Positions 1 to 8,952 of a stretch of 64,000 nt of DNA are shown here, one piece after another. A program made the translations under genes and the position numbers. Location: the NCBI GenBank assembly GCA_947462335.1, contig OX381720.1:45354654-45418653 (forward strand). Direction: 5' to 3'. The stretch's first letter is position 1; the number at the start of each line of letters is the position of its first letter. The stretch comes from Harmothoe impar (Eukaryota > Annelida > Polychaeta > Phyllodocida > Polynoidae). The notes beneath the pieces were generated by a model. It did no database searches. It was not told the DNA's origin and was given only the letters and a program-made list of their open reading frames with translations.

Positions 1-1526
1 TCCTCCAGCAGGAGAGCTTCACCTATCGCCGCATCTAACTTCACTAAGGTCGGTCGGTAAAGTTCTAGCACAGCTTCCCCGATGACTTTGGCGTTCTCGT
101 TTATGTGATTTAAAACTCGGTCCAACAAGGGGTCGGAATCTGCGTCGGATTCTCTGACGAAGCAGACGGGCCCCTCCCACCCCGGAAAGTCGGATGCGAC
201 GCTAGCCGACAAAGGGACGTGATCCCACAGCAGGGACACGTGTTCCGTCGACGGTTCTTTGCACGGTCTGAAGAAAGCCTCGAAATCGAAGGCGATCTTG
301 TAAGGGTAGATTCCGGAATGTCCGTCGGGGGGAAAAATGGAGAAGTCTGCTAGCGCTTCGAAAATCGTTCTCGAATTTTGGTAGATGCCACCTACGTAGC
401 GCAACTTGACTTGTCGGCAAGAGGAAAGCTGGTTCCTGTGTCTCTTCAGCAAGAACTCGGTGGTGAACGCCGCCTTACACTTGCAACATTCGTATATGCC
501 CGCGTAAGCGTTGAAGTCTGTGACGAGAGAGACGTGCAAACCGCCTTTCGCCGTCAGGTGTAGGTTGACTTTACCTCGGGCGGCCAGAGTTCTGGAAGGC
601 GGTCTGATCAGAGTAACGCGTCTTCTCAACTTCCGCCCCGGCACTTGACGCGACGCGGTGTAAACCGCTATTTGTACGTCAAACAAGTTCTCTAACGCGG
701 GTAAGTCGCGGATGTTCAGACCCGGAAAGGATTCAGGTGTGGCAGCGGGACAGAACTGACGTAACAAATCTGAAGCGCGCTTGCCGGTGTTGTATAAGTG
801 AAAGGAAATGCAGCGGAAGATGCAGAGGTTGTCCTTGTTGGGAAAATCTAACACGCCGCTTCTCTTTCCAACTCGACCGGCCTGAGTGATCCTACCGCCT
901 ATGGGGAATTCCCCCGGTCCCATGTAAACGCAAATGTTCAAATTGGTAGGAAAAAGAACGTGCCACTTGGTGTCAGCGTCGCAAAGTTTCCGTACTTCCT
1001 CGCAAGCGACGGTGTTTTCCATCTTTGAGAGGAGCTCTTCCAAAGTTTCTGAATTAGTTATAGTAGGGAGCGGTTGTATGAGAGTTGCGTTGTTCTGGGA
1101 GGCGTGAAAGTAGCGCAGTTTGCTCTTGTCTTCTCTGTGTTGTAAGAGTAAGCCTACCGAGAAACCCACTTTGTATCTGAATCTTTGTGTCAAGTGAATG
1201 CGACGCATAGTATCTACAGCGTCACTCAACTCGCCGGTTGGTAGCCTGAAGTTTGTTACACTCACGCGAGTCCCGTGCATCCTGACGCCCGTTTGTATCG
1301 CAGGCCAATTCGCCGTGAACGTTTCCTCCCCGTTCGGTACAGCACATATGCGCGGAGGGATGGTCACCCCGTCCAGAGATTCGCGTCGACAGGCGATCTT
1401 TCGGCAATCGCCTTCGCCGCATAGAGGGCAAAACTTAGGTACTACTCTACAATTTTCTACGTGTCTCTCGTGGTTGTACGGTCTTTTAAAAATTTTGAAA
1501 CACTTTTCGCATACGTACTGTGTCAT
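1..1526 (-). CDS. Protein-primed family B DNA polymerase, N-terminal part (Polinton/adintovirus type), runs off left edge
   Basis: An open frame of 508 codons runs without a stop from the ATG at 1526 to the left edge; an in-frame stop (1542-1544) lies just upstream, so this is the first ATG. Seen: an N-terminal C2H2-like finger (YVCEKC, then HERHVENC), a second Cys cluster (FCPLCGEGDC), a segment NKDNLCIFRCISFHLYN near the middle, another finger (YECCKCKAAF, LKRHRNQL), then YVGGIYQNSRTIFEAL, and YPYKIAFDFEAFF near residue 440, which fits the exonuclease I motif (DxE). Known: this order of features is typical of the large protein-primed polymerases of animal Polintons and adintoviruses, which replicate the element. 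The polymerase palm and the rest lie outside the window. It is co-oriented with the PC4-like gene upstream. A herpesvirus-type polymerase is less likely because of the N-terminal layout. No breaks are seen in this part. Confidence 0.82.
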   Translation of the reverse strand, partial: MTQYVCEKCFKIFKRPYNHERHVENCRVVPKFCPLCGEGDCRKIACRRESLDGVTIPPRICAVPNGEETFTANWPAIQTGVRMHGTRVSVTNFRLPTGELSDAVDTMRRIHLTQRFRYKVGFSVGLLLQHREDKSKLRYFHASQNNATLIQPLPTITNSETLEELLSKMENTVACEEVRKLCDADTKWHVLFPTNLNICVYMGPGEFPIGGRITQAGRVGKRSGVLDFPNKDNLCIFRCISFHLYNTGKRASDLLRQFCPAATPESFPGLNIRDLPALENLFDVQIAVYTASRQVPGRKLRRRVTLIRPPSRTLAARGKVNLHLTAKGGLHVSLVTDFNAYAGIYECCKCKAAFTTEFLLKRHRNQLSSCRQVKLRYVGGIYQNSRTIFEALADFSIFPPDGHSGIYPYKIAFDFEAFFRPCKEPSTEHVSLLWDHVPLSASVASDFPGWEGPVCFVRESDADSDPLLDRVLNHINENAKVIGEAVLELYRPTLVKLDAAIGEALLLE

Positions 1527-1557
1527 GTTTTTTTCACTCAGTTACCAACTACTTAGC

Positions 1558-1662
1558 CGTCTAACTATCTATCTATCTATCAATCTATCTGTCTATCTAT
1601 CTATCAATCTATTGTCTATCTATCTATCTATCTGTCTGCTGTCTGTGTATCCGTCTGTCTGT
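1558..1662. repeat. TCTA/TCTG microsatellite
   Basis: Runs of CTAT and CTGT tetranucleotides fill most of the 192 bp between the polymerase start and the stop of the upstream PC4-like gene. On the minus strand this is a TAGA/CAGA tract just upstream of the polymerase ATG. I see no TATA box there. Confidence 0.85.
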
Positions 1663-1718
1663 CTCATACAGCGTACGTCAAACGCTGTGTGTGTGCGCGC
1701 GTGAGCGTTGAGCGTCTC

Positions 1719-2851
1719 TCATTCCGAATCTATACCGAGATATTTGAGAATAATCTCTGTTTTGTCATCCAACTCTTTGAGCGCTCTGGCGGACAGCGTC
1801 ACCCCCTGCTGTGTGGGTTTTTTGTCAGGACCTTCGTACTTGCGCACGTGGACGAGGTTCTTACCGCTGTAGTAGCTCACAGCTGCGTACACTTCGCCCT
1901 CCTCATCCAGCACTGCGAACCAGGGGGTGTGATTAGGTCTTCCTTGCGCGGCCGCTGTGTCGCGTATGCGCACCACTGCGCGGATATCGGCGATGCGTGC
2001 TATTAGCTCGCGCAGCGCGTCGGCCGTGAAGTGCACTCGCTTGCTTCTGGTCAGAGACGCCTCTTTCACCTGGCCGTCTTTTGTGTAGCGCGGCCTCCTA
2101 GACAGTCTAGCCACGTCCTCCCAGATCTCCAGCGTCAAAGCTCCGTCTAAGCAGAACTCTAACCCGAGAAGACGGGAGAAGGTTTTCTCTGCTTCTTCTC
2201 GTCCATCTCGTTCTTTTTCTTGTATTTTTCTCTTCTTAGTAGGCCTTGTTGTTCTTGAACTCACCTTAGAACGTTTCACACCCGCAGGAAGAGTAACACC
2301 ATCAGCGTGAGCTGAATCAGCAGCAGAACCGATAGCAGGAGCAGCGTCAGCGCTGGTGGTATCCGAGGCCTCGTTGTTGGAACAGAGCAGCCACACGCCG
2401 TCGGTGCTGAGTGTAGCGGTAGAAGATGAAGCGCCGCCGCCCTCGTAAGGTGGCGGTGAGGGCAGTCGCCACGGACCGGACGCGCTACCAGTGGAAGTGA
2501 GGTCGAAAGGTCGAAGAGGGGAGCCGAAAAACGTACCGCCCACCCCTTTCCCTTCGGGTTCTTCGTACGCCTCGTCGTCAGCGTCGTTCTCTGTCTCACC
2601 CTGTTGCTGCTGCTCCTCCTCCTCCTCTTCTTCTCGGTTTAGGGGCTGAGTGTCCGAATAGCTGTAACTCTCAGCGCAAGCGGCGTCGAGGGCGTCGGTC
2701 GATGTAGTGGTGGAGGAGAGGGGCTGTGCAACGTGCGGCAGGTCATCAAAGTCATCAACAGTAGTGGGGAGGTAAAAACCCGGTTGCCAGTACTGCGCTG
2801 TGCCAGGAGCGTTGTCGTCAGTAGTAGTAGCGGTAGCAGCAGGTGCAGCAG

Positions 2852-2885
<34 letters not shown>

Positions 2886-3425
2886 CGCAACAGTAGCAGG
2901 CGCAGCAGCCTCAGCAGGCGCAGCGGTAGCAGGCGCAGCGGTAGCAGGCGCAGCGGTAGCAGGCGCAGCGGTAGCAGGCGCAGCGGTAGCAGGCGCAGCG
3001 GTAGCAGGCGCAGCGGTAGCAGGTGCAGCAGCAGCAGCCGCAGCAGCCGCAGCACGAGGATCACCAGCAGCAGCAGCAGCAGCAGCAGCAGGCGAGGCGG
3101 CAGTAGCAGCGGCAGCGCGCTTAGCAGCAACGTGTACCGTCGCGAGTGTAACAACGTCGCTAGCACGACGACTACTACCAGTAGTACTACTACCACTACT
3201 ACTACTACTAGTACTACTACTACTACTACTGCTACTACTACTACTACTACTGCTGCGAGCGCTCGCTACAGCGGGAGGGTGATAAGACCAAGCGGCTGCG
3301 GCGGTAGTCTCATTTTCAGTAGCAAGAGGAGGCACTGACGCTAAACGAGCGCTGTTCCGCGTAGTCTTCTTGTTCTTGAACTTGCTTAGATCCTTGGACG
3401 GCGCTAGGTGTTGTCTTTTGCTCAT
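1719..3425 (-). CDS. Low-complexity nuclear-type protein with two C-terminal PC4-like domains
   Basis: Intact 568-residue frame. I chose the ATG at 3425 (context ACCACCATGA) instead of the upstream TTG at 3449. Seen: poly-Ser tract, long Ala-rich tract with seven PATAA pentads, an acidic/Gln stretch (EEEEEEEQQQQ), a basic cluster (TRPTKKRKIQEK) that looks like a nuclear signal, then about 150 ordered residues. These contain two copies of a beta-rich then helical pattern: residues about 421-485 (ending KRVHFTADALRELIARI) and about 501-565 (LVHVRKYEG then GVTLSARALKELDDK). The second copy resembles the PC4/p15 single-stranded-DNA-binding transcription cofactor fold. Inference: a DNA-binding replication or transcription factor of the virus-like element. 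It has its own TATA box and diverges from the death-domain gene. The fold call is from pattern only. Confidence 0.7.
2820..3060. repeat. 15-bp GC-rich minisatellite and CAG-type tract inside the PC4-like gene
   Basis: The unit GGCGCAGCGGTAGCA is repeated about seven to eight times near 2915-3020, flanked by GCA-type triplet runs. It encodes the PATAA pentads. A second trinucleotide run at 3170-3255 (ACT/ACC on the plus strand) encodes poly-Ser. Such tracts are expected to vary in length between alleles. Confidence 0.9.
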
Positions 3426-3483
3426 GGTGGTGACTGTAGAGAGCAGCAAAAGAATGAGTGAGTGAATGGAGGTTTCCAGGCCC

Positions 3484-3492
3484 CTTATATAC
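3484..3492 (-). promoter_or_regulatory. TATA box for the PC4-like gene
   Basis: On the minus strand this reads GTATATAAG. It lies about 60 bases before the ATG at 3425, which fits a short 5' leader of about 30 bases. Confidence 0.65.
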
Positions 3493-3536
3493 GCCTTCTC
3501 GCTTCTAGAGCTAAGCTAATTACTGACCCTGTTCAG

Positions 3537-3868
3537 CTGCCGCCGGCTGGCCGGCGGCCATTCACAAAGAGAAACAAAAGACATAAGGCATGACGTTTTC
3601 AGCTGGATTCCTTTCCCCCCTTTTGAGAGATCGACTGTCATGAGCTAAGCCACTTACCACCCTGTTCAGCAATTCAACGCGCATTAGCTGTATAAAGGAT
3701 TAAGCGGTTGCTGCCGCCGACTGACCGGCGGCCATTCACAAAGACATAAGGTATGACGTTTTCAGCTGGATCCCTTTCCCCTCTTTTTTGAGGGATCCAC
3801 TGTCATGAGCTAAGCTACTTACCACCCTGTTCAGCAATTCAACGCGCGTTAGCTGTATAAAGGATTAA
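3537..3868. repeat. Tandem direct repeat (167 + 158 bp) between divergent virus-like genes
   Basis: Copy 1 (3537-3703) and copy 2 (3711-3868) share most of their sequence. Each starts with a GC palindrome-like core (CCGGCGGCCATTCACAAAG), contains CATGACGTTTTCAGCTGGAT or a close match, and ends with GCTGTATAAAGGATTAA. Each copy therefore carries a plus-strand TATA-like box (3691, 3856), although the next plus-strand gene starts only at 4483. Similar GC cores recur at about 4037-4064. Inference: an enhancer or replication-origin region. Confidence 0.75.
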
Positions 3869-4361
3869 CGGTGATGAGCTTAGAGTGTGTATACAAAAAA
3901 AACTACAGGAGGCGTGTGGCGTGAAGCAGGACCCCCTAAGACGAACGTGTCTGTCTGTGAGTAGAGGCGTGTGCATGTGGTGAGCGACTTAAGTGTAAGA
4001 CAAAAAAAAAATCACCACCTCCTGCCGTGGTGAGTAGACCGGGCCGGCCAGGCGGCGGCCGGCTAGTTCAATAGGGAGGGGTGACAGCTGACTAAGGCTG
4101 TGCATGAAAAAGTCCGATTTTCACCTGACCTCTGACGTTTGTTACAATGAATGTCAGAGGGAGGGAGACGTCCTCAGGTAGGGGGTAGGAGGTAAGGCTA
4201 TGGATGAGGAAAAAACACCTTTTTCAGCTGGTCTCCACGGATAGCGATGACATACCCCTCGTCATCTAAGCTCTTAAGGAGCGGAGCGGCTGAAAAAGCG
4301 TCATGCGGACAGGTCGCTAGACAGCTGGAGTGCTGTTGGAAATGGGATTAAACTCCCTCTG
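3869..4361. other. Rest of the divergent intergenic region
   Basis: No gene is seen. The stretch holds A-rich runs, a GC-rich core with repeated GGCCGG at 4037-4064, and several CAGCTG E-box-like motifs. With the direct repeat to its left it makes up the regulatory space between the PC4-like and death-domain genes. Confidence 0.5.
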
Positions 4362-4369
4362 TATAAAAG
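4362..4369 (+). promoter_or_regulatory. TATA box for the tandem death-domain gene
   Basis: TATAAAAG lies 121 bases before the ATG at 4483. The likely transcription start is near 4392, giving a leader of about 90 bases that contains a CCACCACCGCC/GCC repeat at 4428-4470. Confidence 0.7.
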
Positions 4370-4428
4370 CTCTGATTTCTGTTGGAAAAAAACCATATCG
4401 CCTCTGACCACAGTAACGTCTACTACCA

Positions 4429-4467
<39 letters not shown>

Positions 4468-4482
4468 CCAAGACGAGACGAG

Positions 4483-5223
4483 ATGGCTCAAGCTATTCCA
4501 CTTTCAAGCTCGCCTTCACCGCCTTGTCCACCTGAAAAAAAGTTAATGCGGCTTGACGACGTGAGACGCGCGAGGCAGACCGATGGGGAGAACAGAGAGG
4601 TAGGACAGCGGCGCTTAGCCTATAGCGACGCCTTGCTTCGTCAACTAGGTAAAGAGTTGAGCGGCTCTTGGAGAGAGTTGGGCAGTAGCTTAAAAGTTAC
4701 CGCCGCCCGTATGGATGCTCTAGTAGAGCGCAGTGTCAAGACACCGGAGGAGCTGTGTACGGCGATGTTCCGAGTCTGGTGGGGTGAAACCCCGCATCGT
4801 CAAAGATGGGGAGAGCTCGGTCGCGTCTTCACCCGCATTAGACGCGTGGAACTGTTGGCTCAGTGGATGTCCCTTCTCCACAGACAGGGGTTGGATTTCG
4901 AAAACCCCGACTCGCGCGCGATGCATAAGCACTTGGGCACCCTCGGCAGACGTCTAGGTAGCAGGTGGAAAGAGGTGGGGGACCATTTAAAATTGTCACC
5001 TGAGAAGTTAGATAAGATCGCTGAAGAATGCGAATACGGAGGAAGTCCCGCTGAGTGGGCCTTCCGAGTGTTGAAAATGTGGCAAGATGAAGCTGACGGT
5101 GCCGGCGGTACGCCTTTTGAACTCCTTCGAGTGTTGACTGAGGACATGGGAAAGTTTGACCTCGGCATCGCGATATTACTTGACTTTATCAAGCAAGAAA
5201 CAACGAGAACGACGGACATGTGA
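4483..5223 (+). CDS. Tandem death-domain protein of the virus-like element
   Basis: Intact 246-residue frame with ATG at 4483. Seen: a Pro/Ser-rich N-terminus of about 45 residues, then two regions with the six-helix death-domain pattern. The first is about 49-130 (LLRQLGKELSGSWRELGSSL, then LCTAMFRVWW). The second is about 149-236 (LGRRLGSRWKEVGDHLKL, then AEWAFRVLKMWQDE, ending in FDLGIAILLDF). The LG..W..LG..L core followed by a W in helix 5 is the family hallmark. There is no enzymatic domain, signal peptide or membrane segment. Known: death domains assemble adaptors in apoptosis and innate immune signalling. Inference: a host-derived gene captured by the element that could compete for host death-domain adaptors. 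It resembles viral FLIPs in layout (two death folds, little else), but these are death domains, not death-effector domains. A host gene adjoining the element is less likely, because it lies between viral-type DNA on both sides. Confidence 0.78.
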   Translation: MAQAIPLSSSPSPPCPPEKKLMRLDDVRRARQTDGENREVGQRRLAYSDALLRQLGKELSGSWRELGSSLKVTAARMDALVERSVKTPEELCTAMFRVWWGETPHRQRWGELGRVFTRIRRVELLAQWMSLLHRQGLDFENPDSRAMHKHLGTLGRRLGSRWKEVGDHLKLSPEKLDKIAEECEYGGSPAEWAFRVLKMWQDEADGAGGTPFELLRVLTEDMGKFDLGIAILLDFIKQETTRTTDM

Positions 5224-5372
5224 ATTGTTGTGTTTTATTTTCATACGTCTTCTTTATAAGTAAGTATAAAAAAAATATTATAACAATTAAGACGCGTGTC
5301 CTCTTAAAGTGTCACTTCCTCCAGTCGCAGCTGATCGCCTCATCGAGGCACGTGATAAACAAAAAAAAATGA

Positions 5373-5414
5373 AGAGACACGCTTCTTCCTCTCGAGAGGA
5401 AGAAGCGTGTCTCT
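5373..5414. repeat. Perfect 42-bp palindrome
   Basis: Two 21-base arms meet at CTCGAG with no loop; the left arm starts AGAGACACGCTTCTTCC. It lies about 150 bp past the death-domain stop codon and is flanked by an A run on one side and a T-rich run on the other. It could be a hairpin, a processing site, or the join of two terminal repeats. Its function is unknown. Confidence 0.9.
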
Positions 5415-5469
5415 CGATTGAAATCTTTTCTTTTCTTTTTTTCTTAAAAGAGACAAACGCCCCTTAGAG

Positions 5470-5635
5470 TGCCCCCCCACCCCCCTAGAGTGCCCCCCTC
5501 CCCCCTCCCCCCCTCCCCCCCCCCACCCGCCCCATGCATCCTAAAAGCGCCCCCCTCCCCATGCATCTTAAAAGAGCCCCCTCCCCCCCTCCCCTCCCCT
5601 CCCCTCCCCTCCCCTCCCCTTCCCCCCTTATACAC
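5470..5635. repeat. C-rich tract with CCCCT repeats
   Basis: Several C runs and a CCCCT array (about 5585-5622) alternate with short AT-rich links such as CATGCATC and TTAAAAG. The G-rich minus strand could form G-quadruplexes. No coding function is seen. Confidence 0.85.
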
Positions 5636-5706
5636 TCTAAAGAACGCTTCTACCTAGTTCAATAAGTCACTTCCAGTCGCTCGTAAAACAATAAAAAATG
5701 AAAAAA

Positions 5707-5874
5707 ACTCGCCTCCTCCTCCTTCTCCTCCTCCTCTCCTTCTCCTCCTCCTCCTCCTCATCCTCCTCCTCCTCCTCCTCCTCCTCCTCCTCCAAAAAAA
5801 AAAAAAAAAAAATCACATTTTAAAGCGCGTGACCCCTTAAAGACGCTCATCTCTTCATTAAGTCGCGTGACGTC

Positions 5875-5933
<59 letters not shown>

Positions 5934-5957
5934 TTCTTCTTCTTCTTCTTCTTCTTC
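5707..5957. repeat. CTC and TTC triplet microsatellites
   Basis: A (CTC)n tract at 5707-5792, an A run, then a (TTC)n tract at 5876-5957. These are long pure polypyrimidine stretches that may form triplex DNA. The short segment between them repeats pieces seen at 5280-5320 (GCGTG, CCTTAAAG). Confidence 0.9.
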
Positions 5958-6310
5958 CGGTCACGTGATCAATCAGGTCCCTTCCGGTCACGTGATCCTC
6001 AATGAGGTCACTCACTTCCGGTTGGCCATTAGGTCATGTGACGTCACTTCCGGTCACGTGACTCATCAGGTCACTTCCGGTCACGTGATCCTAAATTAGG
6101 TCATATGACGTCACTTCCGGTCCCCTAAGTAGGTCATATGACGGCACTTCCGGTCCATAAGTAGGTCATATGACGTCACTTCCGGTCACGTGACCAAATG
6201 GCGGCCTCTGATTGGCTAACTAGGTCACGTGACGTCACCACTAATCCCCTAAGTAGGTCACTTCCGGTCACGTGACCAAATGGAGGCCTCTGATTGGCTG
6301 CATGTCGATT
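5860..6310. promoter_or_regulatory. Array of E-box, CRE and ETS-type motifs, possible terminal repeat or enhancer of the virus-like element
   Basis: An irregular unit built from AGGTCA, TGACGTCA, CACTTCCGG and TCACGTGA is repeated. I count about nine TTCCGGT, seven CACGTG and five TGACGTCA-type sites. Two copies of TCTGATTGGCT (CCAAT box) lie at about 6208 and 6289. Known: these match the binding sites of ETS/GABP, bHLH-ZIP, CREB/ATF and NF-Y factors. The array overlaps the TTC microsatellite on its left. Inference: the right-hand control or terminal region of the element. I could not identify the exact element/host junction. Confidence 0.6.
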
Positions 6311-7137
6311 GAGTAATAAACAGTAGTTAACCATAGTCCCGTTCCGATACATACAATACTACTGATATGGCTTTTAAGAGGAGTATTTAAAAACGTCTTT
6401 ATATGCCTAGTTAATGGAGGAGTTAGTGGGTCATCATTGTGAGTCGTGAGGCGGTGTGGTTATTCGCTACTCCTTCGTGGTATACTCCCAATATGTTTTT
6501 GTTCTTTTTAATTTAGTTTTAGAGAAACGATCTGAGTACCCACCTTAAAATGTCGCACCATGTTGCCTGAAATACTTTTTTTTGGGCCTATTGAAATTTT
6601 ACTTTGCTGCGAGTCACAGCACGACGATTTTGTGGTGCTTTAGCGTGCATATGAGTCCCATACTGCTTTCAAATGCCTTGGTTTGGTCTTGGGGGCAGGT
6701 ATCATCTTATTTAAGGCATTTATTTTGATGAAGCCAAAGTTATAAGGTCTAGAATAAGATTGGCATGTCATCATATCTCCCCAGGAAGAAATGCATCATT
6801 CCACATTTGGGGAGCTACATCATAGGTTTGCATAATTTAATAGTGCACATACTGTTTTAGGCTGCACACCTGTTGGGGTAGTACACGATAGGTACACAAG
6901 CATTATAGCTAATCAATAGGCTTTATGGCGCTTGGTAATATGGACGTTTCCTGTACTCGTATAGCTATAAAGTTCATAAATCATGCAAAAGTGTTTGAAC
7001 CAGATTATCCCACCTGGAGGCTCTTTCACTAGAAATGAAAAAAATGTGTGGATCCCGACAAATGCTCTATTGTGGCCCGGCTTAATGGACCTCAGCAAAT
7101 GCGTTCATCTCTGTGTATGGGATATACAGATGGTTAT
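6311..7137. other. Intergenic DNA
   Basis: AT-richer sequence with no supported gene or repeat. The change from the CpG-rich virus-like block to host-type DNA happens somewhere near 6300-6500. Confidence 0.4.
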
Positions 7138-7642
7138 AGGGGTGTCTCCATCAAAGACCGTCCATCCATCCCTCCAGTTTTGATGGACGGATAGACGGTT
7201 CTCTTCTCCACCAATGCGCGTCCGTCCAGTCCATCCATTCGTCACATACTGGACAGAGATCAGGATAAAATGGACGGACGGATCCTTTTTCTGTTCCGTC
7301 TTTCACAGAGTGACCAATCTGGGCAGAAAATGTTTGTTTTCTGAAGGAAAAACGGACGGACAGAAATATTTAAAAACTTGAATATGCCCGTCCATCTACT
7401 TTTCCATCAGAATACAGACATTTTCCACCCAGATTAGTCACTCTGTGATGGACGGAATGGACAGATGGACAGGCAGAAGAGGGAAATTATCTGTCCGTCC
7501 AGTTTATGATGAACGGACTGGACGGACGGACATTGGTCGAGATGGAAACTGTCGGTCCGTCGATCAAAATTGGACGGATCCATGCATTTTTTGTCCATTT
7601 TCATGGACAGACGGATGGACTGTCTCTGATGGAGACACCCCT
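7138..7642. mobile_element. Inverted-repeat element rich in GGACGGA
   Basis: The ends are AGGGGTGTCTCCATCA and its exact reverse complement TGATGGAGACACCCCT. The interior is filled with GGACGGACGG and CCGTCCGTCC segments in inverted arrangement. About 505 bp with no coding capacity. A non-autonomous DNA transposon is the likely explanation. Target-site duplications are unclear. Confidence 0.75.
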
Positions 7643-7648
7643 TTAGGT

Positions 7649-8847
7649 TAGGGTAGGTTCACCACTTTCAACCGGTCTGATCCATGTTTTTTCATGAGCT
7701 ACCTTTCTGGTCTAATTGCTCCTAGAGTTTTTTGTGCATATCCTTCAGAATTGATCCAAACTTTAGGTATTGCTCTTGAGAATAACATTCATGATGTCTT
7801 ACAGTGCTGTATATCAGTTTACAGCATTTAATTCCATGATTTATCAGAGTATTCAGAATTGCCCCTTTTCACCCTAAGTCAGCCAAAACGCACCTTGAGT
7901 CAGCCATATTATAAACACCAGAAATATGTGGAATAAACCGGTAATTTCCTGATTTTCATCAATGGATTGGCTGACATGAATGCATGCATCATATATCAAT
8001 ATGTTACACCTAACAATAGAGAAGAAAACGATTTTATTGAATATGGAATAATCAAGACAAAGTCCGTACTGTACCTCAAGTGAATACAACTGCATTATGA
8101 ACTATCAATACAAGTAAATATGACTTGAATGAGCAATGAGGACTAAAAATAACATTATAGACATGCAGTATGGAGTTCTATTGAATATATCGGGGGCTCT
8201 GCCCCCTCACGCCCTTCCCCCCCTCTTTTTGCATTTTACCCTTGCCCTCTATACACTACACAATTAGGCCTGCTATCCTTAACCCTCTAGTAGAAGAGGA
8301 TATTCTGGGAGGAGGAGGTATTCACAAGGGTATAGGGGGAGAGTTCTTAGACAAGATTTCAGGGTGAGAGAATTCCAGGGGGGATTCCAGAGAAGAAAAT
8401 CCCATGGTTGACTCAGGGTATGACGTGGCTGACTTAGGGTGAATTCTTGGTTGACTTAAGGTGAAATGGGTATACCTTACAAAATCAGTCCTAAATATAA
8501 TTTAGAAAATTATTTGTGTAATTTAGATACATATCCAGCTAACAAAACCGATCAACACTGTGTATGCAAGGGACAAATACTTCAAATCAACTACCAAATA
8601 GTATGAATGCTAGAGAGATTTTCATTCTCCGTTTGTCAAAACAGGTCAAACAGGGGTACTTCTGACTGATTTTACAGAATGAAAAAGAGTGACGATGCGG
8701 ATGAAATCTGCACTATATATTTGGAAAACACTTCAATTCTAAAATCAGTCTGGGTTTATTGTCACCAGATGCATACTGAACTTATAATTTCATGTCAAAA
8801 GTGGTTGACTCAAGGTATGAGTTTGACTCAGGGTGAACCTACCCTAA
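7649..8847. mobile_element. Inverted-repeat element with GACTCAGGGTGAA motifs
   Basis: GGGTAGGTTCACC at 7651 and GGTGAACCTACCC at 8832 form the outer pair. Inside, CACCCTAAGTCAGCC (about 7870) pairs with GGCTGACTTAGGGTG (about 8429), and similar motifs recur at 8402, 8452 and 8802. No gene is seen within. Confidence 0.55.
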
Positions 8848-8952
8848 ATGATGCATGTCAATATTCGGTTGCCTAGCCTTCAAACTCCTTTCACGCTTTG
8901 TCCCTGTTTACTTAGCCATGCAAACCTAGTAACTCCGTCATTTTTAATCTTA

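Noticed and set aside
2733..3338. Long plus-strand Ser/Ala/Thr/Arg-rich open frames over the PC4-like gene
   Set aside because: They are antisense shadows of the triplet and 15-bp repeats in the minus-strand gene.
3426..3449. Upstream start (TTG at 3449) for the PC4-like gene
   Set aside because: It is not an ATG; the ATG at 3425 has a good context and fits the TATA box spacing.
5758..6015. Arg-rich minus-strand frame
   Set aside because: It is produced by CTC/TTC triplet runs.
1..6300. Herpesvirus-like origin of the left block
   Set aside because: The polymerase N-terminus has the zinc-finger and NKDNLCIFRC layout of protein-primed Polinton/adintovirus polymerases, and no herpesvirus gene is seen.
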